Source: Microvirga aerilata
Lineage (GTDB): Bacteria > Pseudomonadota > Alphaproteobacteria > Rhizobiales > Beijerinckiaceae
Direction of reading: 5' to 3'
Length of the DNA stretch: 56,266 bases
Assembly (NCBI RefSeq): GCF_016743775.1
Contig: NZ_JAEQMY010000030.1
Coordinates: 1-56,266 of the forward strand
Positions 39,479 through 52,443 of the stretch are shown here, piece after piece; positions within the stretch are counted from its first letter, which is position 1; every line of letters starts with the position of its first letter. Under the pieces are notes generated by a model, which saw only the letters and a list, made by a program, of their open reading frames with translations, searched no databases and was not told the origin of the DNA. The translations under genes were made by a program, and so were the position numbers.

Positions 39479-39724
39479 ATGAAAACGGCAATTCAAATCC
39501 TTGACGACGCTCAACTCAAGGATGTCGGGGGCGGTCAGTCGAGGATCATCTGCACCGTGTCGGAAGAGTTTATTACCTGCACGGGCAACGGGGTAACCGT
39601 TAGAACCCCTCGGACTGACAATAGGCGCGGCGGCGGAGGAACAGGCGGCGGAACCGGTGGGGGCGGCAATACCAATCGGGACCGCGGGGACATAGGCGGC
39701 GGCCGTTCAGGTCGCCGGTGGTAA
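39479..39724 (+). CDS. Glycine-rich peptide with double-glycine leader (putative microcin/RiPP precursor)
   Basis: An 81-residue peptide. Residues 1-19 (MKTAIQILDDAQLKDVGGG) match the class of leaders cut by C39-type peptidase ABC exporters: Gly-Gly at -2/-1, Val at -4, Leu at -7 and Leu at -12 if cleavage follows Gly19. The 62-residue core starts QSRIICTVSEEFITCTGNGV with two Cys, then is mostly Gly, Arg, Asn and Asp (GGGGTGGGTGGGG). The ATG at 39479 follows GAGG; an ATG at 39467 is an alternative. No exporter, immunity or modification gene is visible in the window, so bacteriocin function is an inference. A strong hairpin follows. Confidence 0.65.
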   Translation: MKTAIQILDDAQLKDVGGGQSRIICTVSEEFITCTGNGVTVRTPRTDNRRGGGGTGGGTGGGGNTNRDRGDIGGGRSGRRW

Positions 39725-39754
39725 GAACTTCAAACTGTCAGTGACGAACAAAGA

Positions 39755-39778
39755 CGGCAGCGTAGGGATACGCTGCCG
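39755..39778 (+). terminator. Terminator of the Gly-rich peptide gene
   Basis: CGGCAGCGTA and TACGCTGCCG form a perfect 10-bp stem around GGGA, followed by TTCGTACTT, 30 bases after the stop. It may also serve convergent greA transcripts. Confidence 0.7.
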
Positions 39779-39828
39779 TTCGTACTTGGCACGGAGGCAA
39801 TTGAGCAGGTGAGTTCCCGCTCAGCAAT

Positions 39829-40302
39829 CTACCTGAACTGGACGCCGACAACCTCGTAGGATTTGCCGCCGCCGGGAGTCGAGACCTCCACGGTATCGCC
39901 GATGGTCTTGCCCATCAGGGCGCGGGCGATGGGGGACGCGACGGAGACGCGGCCCGAGCGCACGTCGGCTTCGGGCTCGCCCACGATCTGGTAGGTTTTC
40001 TCCTCCTCGGTGTCCTCATCCACGAGCTTCACGATGGCGCCGAACTTGATCCGGTCGCCCGAGAGCTTCGTGATGTCGATGACCTCGGCGCGGGAGATCA
40101 GGCTTTCCAGCTCAAGGATGCGGCCCTCGTTGAGGGACTGTGCTTCCTTTGCGGCATGATACTCGGCGTTTTCCGACAGGTCGCCAAGCGCGCGCGCTTC
40201 CGCGATCGCCTGGATGATCCGGGGGCGTTCAACCTGTTGCCTTTGCTTGAGCTCTTCCTCGAGCGCCGCAAAACCCTTGATCGTCAGAGGGACCTTGTCC
40301 AT
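39829..40302 (-). CDS. greA: Transcription elongation factor GreA
   Basis: A 157-residue Gre factor that enters the RNA polymerase secondary channel and stimulates cleavage of backtracked RNA. The N-terminal coiled coil carries the acidic tip ([20 protein letters not shown], with the D-L-S-E-N motif). The C-terminal domain has [20 protein letters not shown]. Length is standard. It lies 102 bases downstream of carB on the same strand, a conserved alphaproteobacterial arrangement. Confidence 0.97.
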   Translation of the reverse strand: MDKVPLTIKGFAALEEELKQRQQVERPRIIQAIAEARALGDLSENAEYHAAKEAQSLNEGRILELESLISRAEVIDITKLSGDRIKFGAIVKLVDEDTEEEKTYQIVGEPEADVRSGRVSVASPIARALMGKTIGDTVEVSTPGGGKSYEVVGVQFR

Positions 40303-40404
40303 CGTTTGTCTCGTCCAAAAGAGGTACGAGGCCGCTGTTTCCAGCGCCCTCGCATGTCAACGAAAACTCCATCGAAGCTTCGCAGTTCCATTCCGGCCGA
40401 AGCC

Positions 40405-43875
<3,471 letters not shown>

Positions 43876-44074
43876 TGGGCCACCCAGGCGTGTCCAGCCG
43901 CGCGGCCGTAAAGCTACGGCGCTTCAAGCGCAGCCGGGGTGTGTCAGATTGAAGGTTGAGAGAGGCTCTTACACGGACCTTGAGCAAATTCAAAGGCCTG
44001 AGCCATGATTTAGACAGGCTATCCCTATGCAGTACGATCTTCCAAGGACCACACATGGATGGAGTTGGGACAAG

Positions 44075-44866
44075 ATGGCCATGACCGACGAGCCGCGCTG
44101 GACAGTGATCACAGGCGCATCCAGCGGGATCGGCGCGGAACTCGCCCGGGTTTTCGCAGCCCGAGGATCCCCTCTCGTCCTCACCGCACGGCGTCATGAA
44201 AGACTTGAGGCCCTGAGCGCCGAGATCGGGCAGGCCTATGGGGTTCCCGTCGAGGTCATGGCTCTCGACCTCGCGGACAGGGACGCACCCCAGGATCTCC
44301 ACGAGATGCTCCAGGAGCGGGGAATCGCGGTCCATACCCTGGTGAACAACGCAGGCTTCGGGCTGAGGGGCTACTTTGCCTCTCTGCCTCATGAGCGTCA
44401 GGTTGCCATGATCGACCTCAATGTCACGGCGCTGGCTTCCCTCTGCCGCCTGATGCTGCCGGGCATGATCGAGCGCGGGCGGGGTGGGATCATCAATGTG
44501 GCGTCGACCGCAGCCTTCCAGGCCGGCCCTTACATGGCTGTCTATTACGCGACAAAGGCCTTCGTTCTGTCCCTCTCGGAGGCGCTGCACGACGAAGCCA
44601 AACCCCACGGCGTCACGGTGACGGCGCTCTGCCCCGGACCGACCGAGAGCGAGTTCTCCGAGACGGCAGGATTGAAGGATTCGCGGCTTTTCCGCTCAGG
44701 CGCCATGCTCCCGGCCGACGTCGCCCGCATCGGGGTCCAGGGCTACGAAGCGGGCCAGGCCATCGTCATTCCAGGCCTCACGAACAGGGCAGGCGCCTTC
44801 GGCGCGAAGTTCATGCCCCGTTTCGTGTCCCGCAGGATCGCCGGACTTCTTCAAGGGATGAGGTGA
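44075..44866 (+). CDS. Short-chain dehydrogenase/reductase
   Basis: A 263-residue classical SDR of the YqjQ/DltE-like kind. The cofactor motif is TGASSGIGAELARVFA near the start, then LVNNAGFG, the catalytic serine in NVASTAAFQ and the Tyr-x-x-x-Lys pair in VYYATKAFVLSLSEAL. Residues after the first beta-strand (LTARRHERL) favour NADP(H). The substrate is unknown. The ATG at 44075 was chosen; an in-frame ATG at 44027 would add 16 residues without family similarity. The GtrA gene follows after 31 bases. Confidence 0.9.
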   Translation: MAMTDEPRWTVITGASSGIGAELARVFAARGSPLVLTARRHERLEALSAEIGQAYGVPVEVMALDLADRDAPQDLHEMLQERGIAVHTLVNNAGFGLRGYFASLPHERQVAMIDLNVTALASLCRLMLPGMIERGRGGIINVASTAAFQAGPYMAVYYATKAFVLSLSEALHDEAKPHGVTVTALCPGPTESEFSETAGLKDSRLFRSGAMLPADVARIGVQGYEAGQAIVIPGLTNRAGAFGAKFMPRFVSRRIAGLLQGMR

Positions 44867-44897
44867 CGCGCGCGGCGTAAATGGCTATCGAAGGGGC

Positions 44898-45293
44898 GTG
44901 ACCGCACCTCGTCCCTTCCACCCCTTGGCCCGCCAGTTCACCGCGTTCTTCAGCGTGGGTGTCGCGGCGGCCATAGCCCATTACGGGCTCCTCATCGCCC
45001 TTGTGGAGAGCGGCGGCGTTCATCCCGTACCCGCGACCCTGGCCGGCTATGTGGCGGGAGGGCTGGTGTCCTATGTTCTCAACCGCAAACACACCTATGA
45101 GAGCGACCGGCCGCACCGGGAGGCGACTTGGCGTTTCGCCGCCGTGGCATTCGTCGGGTTCCTCGTAACCTGGTTCCTGATGCATGCCTTCACGGTCTGG
45201 CTCGATGGTCCCTATCTTCCCTCGCAGATCATCACCACAGGAGTCGTGATGCTGTGGAGCTTCATGGCGCACAAGATTTGGACGTTTGCCTAA
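44898..45293 (+). CDS. GtrA-family membrane protein
   Basis: A 131-residue protein with four transmembrane helices: FTAFFSVGVAAAIAHYGLLI, VPATLAGYVAGGLVSYVLNR (the conserved N-R-x-x-T/Y pattern, NRKHTYE), FVGFLVTWFLM and VVMLWSFMAHKIWTF. GtrA proteins are thought to flip lipid-linked sugars for cell-surface glycosylation. The GTG start has AAGGGGC upstream. No glycosyltransferase partner is adjacent. It follows the SDR gene closely and may be co-transcribed. Confidence 0.88.
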   Translation: MTAPRPFHPLARQFTAFFSVGVAAAIAHYGLLIALVESGGVHPVPATLAGYVAGGLVSYVLNRKHTYESDRPHREATWRFAAVAFVGFLVTWFLMHAFTVWLDGPYLPSQIITTGVVMLWSFMAHKIWTFA

Positions 45294-45468
45294 GCTTTCA
45301 GCGTGTTTCACGGCTATCCGTGCGGTTCCAGGATTTCAGTGCAGGCCAGGGCTGCGTTCCGGCGGGTCGCCGAAATCTTTTTGCGGTGCAATATGAATGC
45401 AGCAGCAGCGCGGGTCCCATGCTGCTTGCCTCCCTCTCCCTTCGTTCACGAAAGATGCTGAGACCCTC

Positions 45469-46716
45469 ATGTCCGACATGGCCATTGCCGACGAAGCCTG
45501 TCTCGCGAGGAGGGACGAGGCGCCCGCCGCTCCGCGTTCGCGCTTGGCCGTCGCGCTGATCGAACTGGCGCTCGCCGTCGGCAGCTTCGGGATCGGAACG
45601 GGAGAGTTCGCGATCATGGGCTTGCTGCCGAACCTTGCCCAGGAGTTCAACATCACGACGCCTGAAGCCGGGTATGCGATCAGCGCCTATGCGCTCGGGG
45701 TCGTGGTCGGCGCTCCGATCATCGCCGTGATGGCGGCAAAGCTCGCGCGCCAGACGCTTCTGCTGCTCCTGATGGCGGTCTTTGCGGTTGGCAATGCGGT
45801 CAGCGCCCTTGCGCCGAGCTTCGAGTCCTTCGTGGTCCTGCGGTTCCTGACCGGTCTGCCGCACGGGGCTTATTTCGGGGTGGCCGCCCTGGTGGCGGCG
45901 TCCCTGGTTCCGCCCAGCAAGCGCACCCAGGCCGTAGCGCGCGTGATGCTGGGCCTGACCGTCGCAACGCTTCTCGGCACCCCGGTGGCCACCTGGTTCG
46001 GGCAAGCCTTCAGCTGGCGCATCGCCTTCGGCGCCGTGGGCTTCATGGGGGCGCTTACGGTGGCGTTGATCTGGCTGTTTCTGCCGAAGGACAAGGTTCA
46101 GGAGGGCGCAAGCCCCATGCGGGAGCTGGGAGCCTTCCGGCGCAAGCAGGTCTGGTTTACCCTCGGCATCGGCGCCGTAGGCTTCGGCGGCCTGTTCTCC
46201 GTCTTCTCGTACATCGCCTCCACGGCGACTCAGGTTGCCGGCATGCCGGAAAGCGCCGTTCCGGTGATGATGGCCCTGTTCGGCTCGGGCATGATCGTCG
46301 GCAATCTCGTAGGCGGCTGGCTTGCCGACAAGAACCTGATGGCCACCATCGGCGGCACTCTCGCCGGCAGCGTTGTGGTGATGACGCTGCTCTGGCTGAC
46401 GGCCGAAAACCCCTACATGCTCACGGCCTGCGTCTTCCTGGTCGGCTGCAGCGTCGCCATCGGTCCGGCCCTGCAGACCCGGCTCATGGACGTGGCGGCC
46501 GATGCCCAGACTCTAGCGGCGGCCCTGAACCACTCGGCCTTCAACGTCGCCAATGCGCTCGGCGCCTGGCTCGGCGGACTGGCCATTGCGGCCGGCTACG
46601 GCTTTGCCTCGACCGGATGGGTCGGAGCCGTGCTGGCCGTTGCAGGTCTTGCGGTGTTCGGCCTGTCGCTGGCGAGCGATCAGCGCTCGGTTGCGTCCTC
46701 GGCGTCGAGGTCCTGA
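45469..46716 (+). CDS. MFS transporter (arabinose efflux/AraJ-like)
   Basis: A 415-residue major facilitator with twelve predicted helices. The DHA1 group entry GIGTGEFAIMGLLPNLAQEF is clear, motif B-like VLRFLTGLPHGAYFGVAALV follows, and GNLVGGWLADKNLM is the second-half motif. Relatives include AraJ and YdhP, exporters of sugars or drugs. The substrate is unknown. The ATG at 45469 precedes the first helix; the upstream frame is not similar to the family. The last 37 bases overlap the 3' end of a gene on the other strand. Confidence 0.92.
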   Translation: MSDMAIADEACLARRDEAPAAPRSRLAVALIELALAVGSFGIGTGEFAIMGLLPNLAQEFNITTPEAGYAISAYALGVVVGAPIIAVMAAKLARQTLLLLLMAVFAVGNAVSALAPSFESFVVLRFLTGLPHGAYFGVAALVAASLVPPSKRTQAVARVMLGLTVATLLGTPVATWFGQAFSWRIAFGAVGFMGALTVALIWLFLPKDKVQEGASPMRELGAFRRKQVWFTLGIGAVGFGGLFSVFSYIASTATQVAGMPESAVPVMMALFGSGMIVGNLVGGWLADKNLMATIGGTLAGSVVVMTLLWLTAENPYMLTACVFLVGCSVAIGPALQTRLMDVAADAQTLAAALNHSAFNVANALGAWLGGLAIAAGYGFASTGWVGAVLAVAGLAVFGLSLASDQRSVASSASRS

Positions 46717-47402
46717 ACGGGGCGCCCGACGAATGTCATGCGCGCCGGATTGTGTCCTAGATTGCGCTCGGCGCGCTCGGGGCTGAACCCGGCATCGCTC
46801 AGGAGGTCGACGATTTCCTCCTCGCTGTACTGGGCAAGGCCGACCTCTTCTCGGATCCTGCGGTAATCCGAGAAGGCGGTGCGGGCGAGACCGGCAACGG
46901 CCGATCGCAGGAACCCGCCCCTCCAGGCGAAGGACAAAAGCGCCTTGGCGTCGGTAAGCGGACTGATGTCGGGCGGGATGATGTCGCCGAGGATCAGCCT
47001 GCCGCTATCCTTCAGCTTGTCCCGCGACAGCTTCAGCAGGCTCCGGAACTCGTCGAGGGAGAGATACTGCACCAGCGAGTTCACCACGATGAGATCGAGG
47101 GAGGCCTCCGGAAGTTCGGAGACGTCATCCGTCGAGACAACCGTAATGCGCGGATTGCTTCCGAATCGCTCCTTCAAGCGGTCGCGCACGAGGGGGGCGG
47201 CATCGCTCAGGTAGAGCCGGGCACATTTGGCCGCCACCTTGTCGGCAAAAAGGGCTTCGCCGCAGCCATAGTCGAGGACGATGGCATCCGGCGAGGAGAT
47301 GAGCCCGATGATGTCGTTGGCGACCAGTCGGTAATGCAGGAGCTTGTGCCGCTCGCCCGTATAGATCGGGGTGTCTTGGTTCCAGTAGTCGCGCCAGTTC
47401 AT
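46680..47402 (-). CDS. SAM-dependent class I methyltransferase
   Basis: A 240-residue Rossmann-fold methyltransferase. Motif I is IVLDYGCGEALFADKVAAK, the acidic end of strand 2 is in ARLYLSDAAP, and motif post-II/IV reads LDLIVVNSLVQYLSLDEFRS. RLILGDIIPPDISP is the motif VI region. Substrate not deducible; the start NWRDYWNQDTPIYTGERHKL resembles small-molecule methyltransferases. The ATG at 47402 was chosen at the beginning of similarity. It runs 23 bases after ohrR on the same strand. Its 3' end overlaps the convergent MFS gene by 37 bases. Confidence 0.88.
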   Translation of the reverse strand: MNWRDYWNQDTPIYTGERHKLLHYRLVANDIIGLISSPDAIVLDYGCGEALFADKVAAKCARLYLSDAAPLVRDRLKERFGSNPRITVVSTDDVSELPEASLDLIVVNSLVQYLSLDEFRSLLKLSRDKLKDSGRLILGDIIPPDISPLTDAKALLSFAWRGGFLRSAVAGLARTAFSDYRRIREEVGLAQYSEEEIVDLLSDAGFSPERAERNLGHNPARMTFVGRPVQDLDAEDATER

Positions 47403-47424
47403 CAAAGGACCATTCCGGCTGTTC

Positions 47425-47907
47425 TCAGGATTTCGCCAGGGACGAGGCCGAGTCATGAAGCTTGCCGCGCAGTTTCGCAACCTGCTCGGTGAGGCTGCGG
47501 GCTTCGTCGAAGGACAGGCCCAGCATGCAGCCGACATCCTGAGGAATATTCCTGGCCTTCTCCTTGAGGGCGCGGCCCGCATCCGTCAGCAGGATCCTGA
47601 CCTGCCGCTCATCCTCCCGGTCGCGCTGGCGGCGAATGAGGCCTGCGGCTTCCAGACGCTTCAGCAGGGGAGTTAAGGTGCCTGAATCCAGGAACAGCTG
47701 CTCGCCGATGCTCTTCACGGGGAGATTGTCCCTCTCCCAGAGAATCAGCAGAACCACGTATTGCGGATAGGTCAGGCCCAACGGGTCCAGGAACTGGCGG
47801 TAGGCCCGGCTGAAGGCATGGGACACGGAATAGAAGGCGAAGCAAAGCTGATTGCTGAGGGCCAGGGGCTCTGTCGTCCTTGTCATCTCGGTCTCCGTTT
47901 CGGACAT
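47425..47907 (-). CDS. ohrR: MarR-family organic peroxide sensor OhrR
   Basis: A 160-residue repressor. The conserved reactive cysteine is Cys22 in [20 protein letters not shown]; on oxidation by organic hydroperoxides OhrR releases DNA. The winged helix includes [20 protein letters not shown] and the wing [17 protein letters not shown]. It is divergent from ohr, its usual target, with an operator-like dyad between them. Downstream on the same strand lies a methyltransferase gene. Confidence 0.93.
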   Translation of the reverse strand: MSETETEMTRTTEPLALSNQLCFAFYSVSHAFSRAYRQFLDPLGLTYPQYVVLLILWERDNLPVKSIGEQLFLDSGTLTPLLKRLEAAGLIRRQRDREDERQVRILLTDAGRALKEKARNIPQDVGCMLGLSFDEARSLTEQVAKLRGKLHDSASSLAKS

Positions 47908-47930
47908 TCTATGGAAAAAATAGGTTGCGC

Positions 47931-47948
47931 ACAATCTAAATTGATTGT
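47931..47948. promoter_or_regulatory. Probable OhrR operator
   Basis: ACAATC and GATTGT flank TAAATT, an 18-bp AT-rich dyad in the ohrR-ohr gap. It resembles the TACAATT...AATTGTA sites known for OhrR in Xanthomonas and Agrobacterium. A second dyad TTGGG...CCCAA (47964-47989) encloses another GATTGT. Confidence 0.6.
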
Positions 47949-48036
47949 ACGAGTCCATTTCAGTTGGGCCCGATATGATTGTGTCCCAACGATATTGCGA
48001 TCTGGCTTTCATGCGCAACAATCCAAGGAGCTTCCG

Positions 48037-48456
48037 ATGACCCCTCTCTACACAGCTCATGCCTCGGCCCAGGGCGGACGCGAAGGCGTGGCTGCGTCCT
48101 CCGATGGAAAGCTCGAGGTTCGCCTCTCCACGCCGAAGGAGCTTGGCGGCGCGGGCGGGGAGGGCACCAATCCGGAGCAACTCTTCGCAGCCGGCTATTC
48201 GGCCTGTTTCCTGGGAGCGCTGAAGTTCGTGGCCTCGCAGAGCAAGATAGCCCTGCCGGCAGACGCTGCGGTCGAGGCCAAGGTCGGCATCGGCAAGCGC
48301 GATGACGGCGCAGGCTTCGGCCTCGTCGTCGAGCTGAAGACGAGCCTGCCGGGCTTGTCGCAGGAGCAGGCGACGGATCTGGTCCACCGGGCCGACGTGG
48401 TCTGCCCGTACTCTCACGCCATCCGCGGCAACGTGCAGGTTACGCTGTCGGTCTAA
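48037..48456 (+). CDS. ohr: Organic hydroperoxide resistance protein
   Basis: A 139-residue thiol peroxidase of the Ohr/OsmC family that reduces organic and lipid hydroperoxides, usually with lipoylated proteins as electron donor. The two catalytic cysteines are Cys57 in [14 protein letters not shown] and Cys123 in [13 protein letters not shown]; the active-site Arg is expected in the N-terminal third. CAAGGAGC precedes the ATG. It is controlled by the divergent ohrR. Confidence 0.96.
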   Translation: MTPLYTAHASAQGGREGVAASSDGKLEVRLSTPKELGGAGGEGTNPEQLFAAGYSACFLGALKFVASQSKIALPADAAVEAKVGIGKRDDGAGFGLVVELKTSLPGLSQEQATDLVHRADVVCPYSHAIRGNVQVTLSV

Positions 48457-48481
48457 GGCATACTGATAAGCCGTAGGGGCA

Positions 48482-48513
48482 AAGGCCTCCTGCCTTCGCG
48501 GGCAGGAGGCCTT
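48482..48513. terminator. Bidirectional terminator between ohr and the cupin gene
   Basis: AAGGCCTCCTGCC and GGCAGGAGGCCTT form a 13-bp stem around TTCGCG. It lies 25 bases after the ohr stop and just before the convergent cupin stop. Confidence 0.8.
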
Positions 48514-48520
48514 CTTACGT

Positions 48521-49069
48521 TCAGGTCCAGAGCTTCGTAAGCGGCCCGTTGGCTCCGTCGACCGGATCGGACGGCGGGAGCGGCACCTGCGCGATGCGCT
48601 GCTGAGACGCGTTGAGAGCCTTGGGATCGTCACGGACCGTGTCGTAGTCGGCTCCGCCCGGATAGGCGCCCACCACCGCGAAATCGTCGCTCGCGTTGAT
48701 GAGCGCATGGGCGACCCCGGCCGGGATCACGATCACGTCGCCCATCGTGACGGCAACGAGATCGCCGTCCTCGCCGCCGAAGCGAATCTGCCCGGAGCCC
48801 GAAGCGACGCCGAGCACCTCATGGGTGTTGGGGTGATAATGATGGTAGTCGTGGATGCCGCCGAGCCACGCATTGGACCAGCCATTCTTGGCAAAGGTCG
48901 TCTTGAAAGCCTTGGTCGGATCGTCGGCGGACGGCGGGATCGCTCCGCGGCGGACGATCAGCGGCAGGGAAGAGTTCGGCACCATACCGTTGTTCTGGAA
49001 GACGTAAGTCTCCGTGCCGAGCGGCGCGTTATAGCCCCGCGGATCGCCATATCCTTTAGCCTGAGCCAT
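48521..49069 (-). CDS. Cupin-domain protein
   Basis: A 182-residue single-domain cupin. The metal ligands are expected in HDYHHYHPNTHEVLGVASGS (His77, His79, Glu84 or near) and GDVIVIPAGVAHALIN (His121). Between them lies the beta-strand pair IRFGGEDGDLVAVTMGD. The opening segment VYVFQNNG-like (ETYVFQNNGMVPNSSLPLIV) is characteristic of a subgroup of unknown function. Convergent with ohr but not obviously part of the peroxide response. Confidence 0.88.
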   Translation of the reverse strand: MAQAKGYGDPRGYNAPLGTETYVFQNNGMVPNSSLPLIVRRGAIPPSADDPTKAFKTTFAKNGWSNAWLGGIHDYHHYHPNTHEVLGVASGSGQIRFGGEDGDLVAVTMGDVIVIPAGVAHALINASDDFAVVGAYPGGADYDTVRDDPKALNASQQRIAQVPLPPSDPVDGANGPLTKLWT

Positions 49070-49150
49070 GCGTATCTCCCTTCAAATCGGGGAGGGAACG
49101 CGCGGTTCAGGCGAAAGATCGAGCGGAGCCGTTCGAAACCTGAAAAGCCC

Positions 49151-49525
49151 TTACATGCCGATGAGCATGGCCGCGACGGCCCGGTCGATCGACAGATAGA
49201 ACATGGCGAAGGCCACGATAGCCGCGATGGCGAACTCGACAGCCTGGTTCTTCAGCAGCCGGAACTGGGCAAACAGGTTCTGGCCGAAGATCGAGATCAA
49301 CCACGCGGTCGTGAGCACCACCGGGAAAATGAAGAGATACGACCAGGTGCTCTCGACCGGGCCCACCGTGGCGGGGTCGATCAGCGGGCGGATGTTGCGC
49401 ACCCATGGAGCGTAGACGGCGGCGTAGAGCGAGGTCACCCAGGAGAGGGCCACCGCAATGCCGAGGTGGAACGTGAACAGGTTGTGCAGCCGGCTGAACT
49501 CGCCGGAATCGTGATCGAAATTCAT
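49151..49525 (-). CDS. Hypothetical membrane protein
   Basis: A 124-residue protein with three or four predicted helices (LFTFHLGIAVALSWVTSLYA, YLFIFPVVLTTAWLISIFG, AVEFAIAAIVAFAMFYLSI). The N-terminus is soluble and His/Asp-containing (MNFDHDSGEFSRLH). No known family was recognised. The ATG at 49525 was chosen; 11 extra residues are possible from 49558. It lies between the cupin gene and carA on the same strand, but the gap of 120 bases on the carA side makes co-transcription uncertain. Confidence 0.75.
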   Translation of the reverse strand: MNFDHDSGEFSRLHNLFTFHLGIAVALSWVTSLYAAVYAPWVRNIRPLIDPATVGPVESTWSYLFIFPVVLTTAWLISIFGQNLFAQFRLLKNQAVEFAIAAIVAFAMFYLSIDRAVAAMLIGM

Positions 49526-49645
49526 CGGAGAAACCCCCAAACCAAGGCCCGGAAACATTCATGTTTTATTGTTAATGACCGGTTAACGTGATTTGGGAGG
49601 CTGGCGCAACCGACCCGTTTGTCGCGGCGCCAGCCTTTACGGGCG

Positions 49646-50857
<1,212 letters not shown>

Positions 50858-50998
50858 CGTATTGATCTCTTGTAAGTCCGGGGCCAACCGGCCGTGCTTG
50901 AGCAGGCCATTAGGGCTGCCCTTGAACTACCCCCGTGACTTAAGGGGCCGTTCGCGTCCCGTCAACGCTCAAGCGTCTTAAAACAGAAGGAGATACCC

Positions 50999-51457
50999 AT
51001 GCTGCGCGAACGTTTCACCACCGAGATGAAGGAGGCCATGAAGGCCGGCGACAAGAGCAGGCTCGGCGCGATCCGCCTGATCCAGGCCGCCCTGAAGGAC
51101 AAGGACATCGAGGCTCGCGGCGCCGGCAAGGAGCCCCTGTCCGACGAGGAAATCCTGGCCCTCCTGCAGAAGATGGTGAAGCAGCGCCAGGAATCGATCC
51201 TCATGTACGAGCAGGGCGGCCGCACCGAACTCGCCCAGCAGGAGAAGGACGAGGTCGCGGTGATCACCTCTTACCTGCCGCAGCAGATGGACGAGGCCGA
51301 GACGAAGGCCGCCATCGAGGCCGCCATCGCCGAGACGGGCGCCGCCTCCATGAAGGACATGGGCAAGGTCGTGGGCGTCCTGCGCGGCAAGTATGCGGGC
51401 CGCATGGATTTCGCCAAGGCGAGCGGCCTCGTGAAGGACATGCTGCCGAAGGGCTAA
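50999..51457 (+). CDS. GatB/YqeY domain protein
   Basis: A 152-residue helical protein. It begins RERFTTEMKEAMKAGDKSRL and contains IRLIQAALKDKDIEARG, AVITSYLPQQMDEAETKAAI and MGKVVGVLRGKYAGRMDFAK, all typical of YqeY. The tail resembles the tRNA-binding helical domain of GatB and the family is suspected to bind tRNA or assist amidotransferases. AAGGAG lies just upstream of the ATG. Standard length. Confidence 0.95.
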   Translation: MLRERFTTEMKEAMKAGDKSRLGAIRLIQAALKDKDIEARGAGKEPLSDEEILALLQKMVKQRQESILMYEQGGRTELAQQEKDEVAVITSYLPQQMDEAETKAAIEAAIAETGAASMKDMGKVVGVLRGKYAGRMDFAKASGLVKDMLPKG

Positions 51458-51468
51458 CGACGCCTCTC

Positions 51469-51496
51469 ATCCCGGACGGTGAAGCCGGTCCGGGAT
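51469..51496 (+). terminator. Hairpin after yqeY
   Basis: ATCCCGGAC and GTCCGGGAT form a 9-bp stem with a 10-base loop, 11 bases after the yqeY stop. No T-run follows, so it may act weakly or be repeat-derived. Confidence 0.5.
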
Positions 51497-51514
51497 CGTC
51501 TGACGAGTGTAGCG

Positions 51515-51650
51515 CTGGTTTCCCTCCCCCTTGCGGGGAGGGGGGTGCCGCGCAGCGGCCGGGTGGGGGGTGAGCGATAGCCTGTGAGGCACTGGCGCCC
51601 ACGCCCCCACCTCCAACTCCTCCCCACAAGGGGGAGGAGGGTTCGCTGAC
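51515..51650. repeat. Intergenic repeat of the CCCTCCCC/GGGGAGGG family
   Basis: CCTCCCCCTTGCGGGGAGG (about 51523-51541) and a second, inverted CCTCCCCACAAGGGGGAGG (about 51618-51640) bracket a middle part with GCCGCGCAGCGGC and GGGTGGGGGGTGAGCG. Sequences of this appearance are widespread between genes in Hyphomicrobiales. It is a different family from the GGGAAGGGGATCC repeats. Confidence 0.65.
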
Positions 51651-51736
51651 ATGCGGCAGACCAAAGACAAGTCTCGGGCAAGGCCGAGGCTTGTGGGCAG
51701 GAGGGCTCCAGGGCCAGTCTGGGCGAGGCTCTCTCT

Positions 51737-52312
51737 CTATGCCGCGGCCGCTGGGGCCGTCAGGCTTTCGACGATCCCTTGCGTCTTGACCACCTCGGCG
51801 AACTCGAACCGCAGGGTCGCCACATGGACGTCGTGGTTCGTCCGGGCCGGGATGATTCCGCCCGTGCCGTCGGGCAGGTCGAAGCAGTCGCAGGCGTCCT
51901 CGACGAGGACCATCCTGTAGCCGAGATTGGCCCCAACCCGGATCGTGGTCGACACGCACATGTCGGTCGAGATGCCGAACACCACGACCGTGCGGATGCC
52001 GAGCCGCCTCAGGCGCAGGTCCAGGTCGGTTCCGATGAAGGCGGCGTTGACGCCCTTCGAGATCACGGGTTCCCCGCCCCGGGGCTCGAAGCCCGGCCGG
52101 AAGGCATTGCCGGGCTGGCCGGGCGCGAGCGTCGAGCCGGGAGCGACCGAATCATGCCTCACATGGATGACCGGAAGGCCCTGGGAACGCCAGGCGGCGA
52201 GAACGGCCTGGCCGTTCCGGTCGACGGCGCTGTTCCAGCGGCGGGGCCACGGGGAGGCGTCGAAGGCTTGCTGCATATCGACCGGCAGAAGAACGGCGTC
52301 GGTATAGGTCAT
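51737..52312 (-). CDS. Isochorismatase-family cysteine hydrolase
   Basis: A 191-residue hydrolase of the isochorismatase fold. The catalytic triad is visible as Asp12 (LLPVDMQQAF), Lys86 (VISKGVNAAF) and Cys119 (GISTDMCVSTTIR, with the cis-peptide before). Members hydrolyse amides or isochorismate; nicotinamidase- or ureidoacrylate-like roles are possible. The ATG at 52312 follows AAGGAGATA. It is divergent from an Lrp-type regulator that probably controls it. Confidence 0.92.
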   Translation of the reverse strand: MTYTDAVLLPVDMQQAFDASPWPRRWNSAVDRNGQAVLAAWRSQGLPVIHVRHDSVAPGSTLAPGQPGNAFRPGFEPRGGEPVISKGVNAAFIGTDLDLRLRRLGIRTVVVFGISTDMCVSTTIRVGANLGYRMVLVEDACDCFDLPDGTGGIIPARTNHDVHVATLRFEFAEVVKTQGIVESLTAPAAAA

Positions 52313-52443
52313 GAGGTATCTCCTTGCTCCCAAGTCTTCTTGCCCCCAAGTCTTCGCGCGTTCCGGTGCCGGTTTCACTAGACAAGATGACCGGCCGACC
52401 GGCTAAGTGTCGGTCAAGCGGCTTGCAGGACGGCAGTTGGGGC

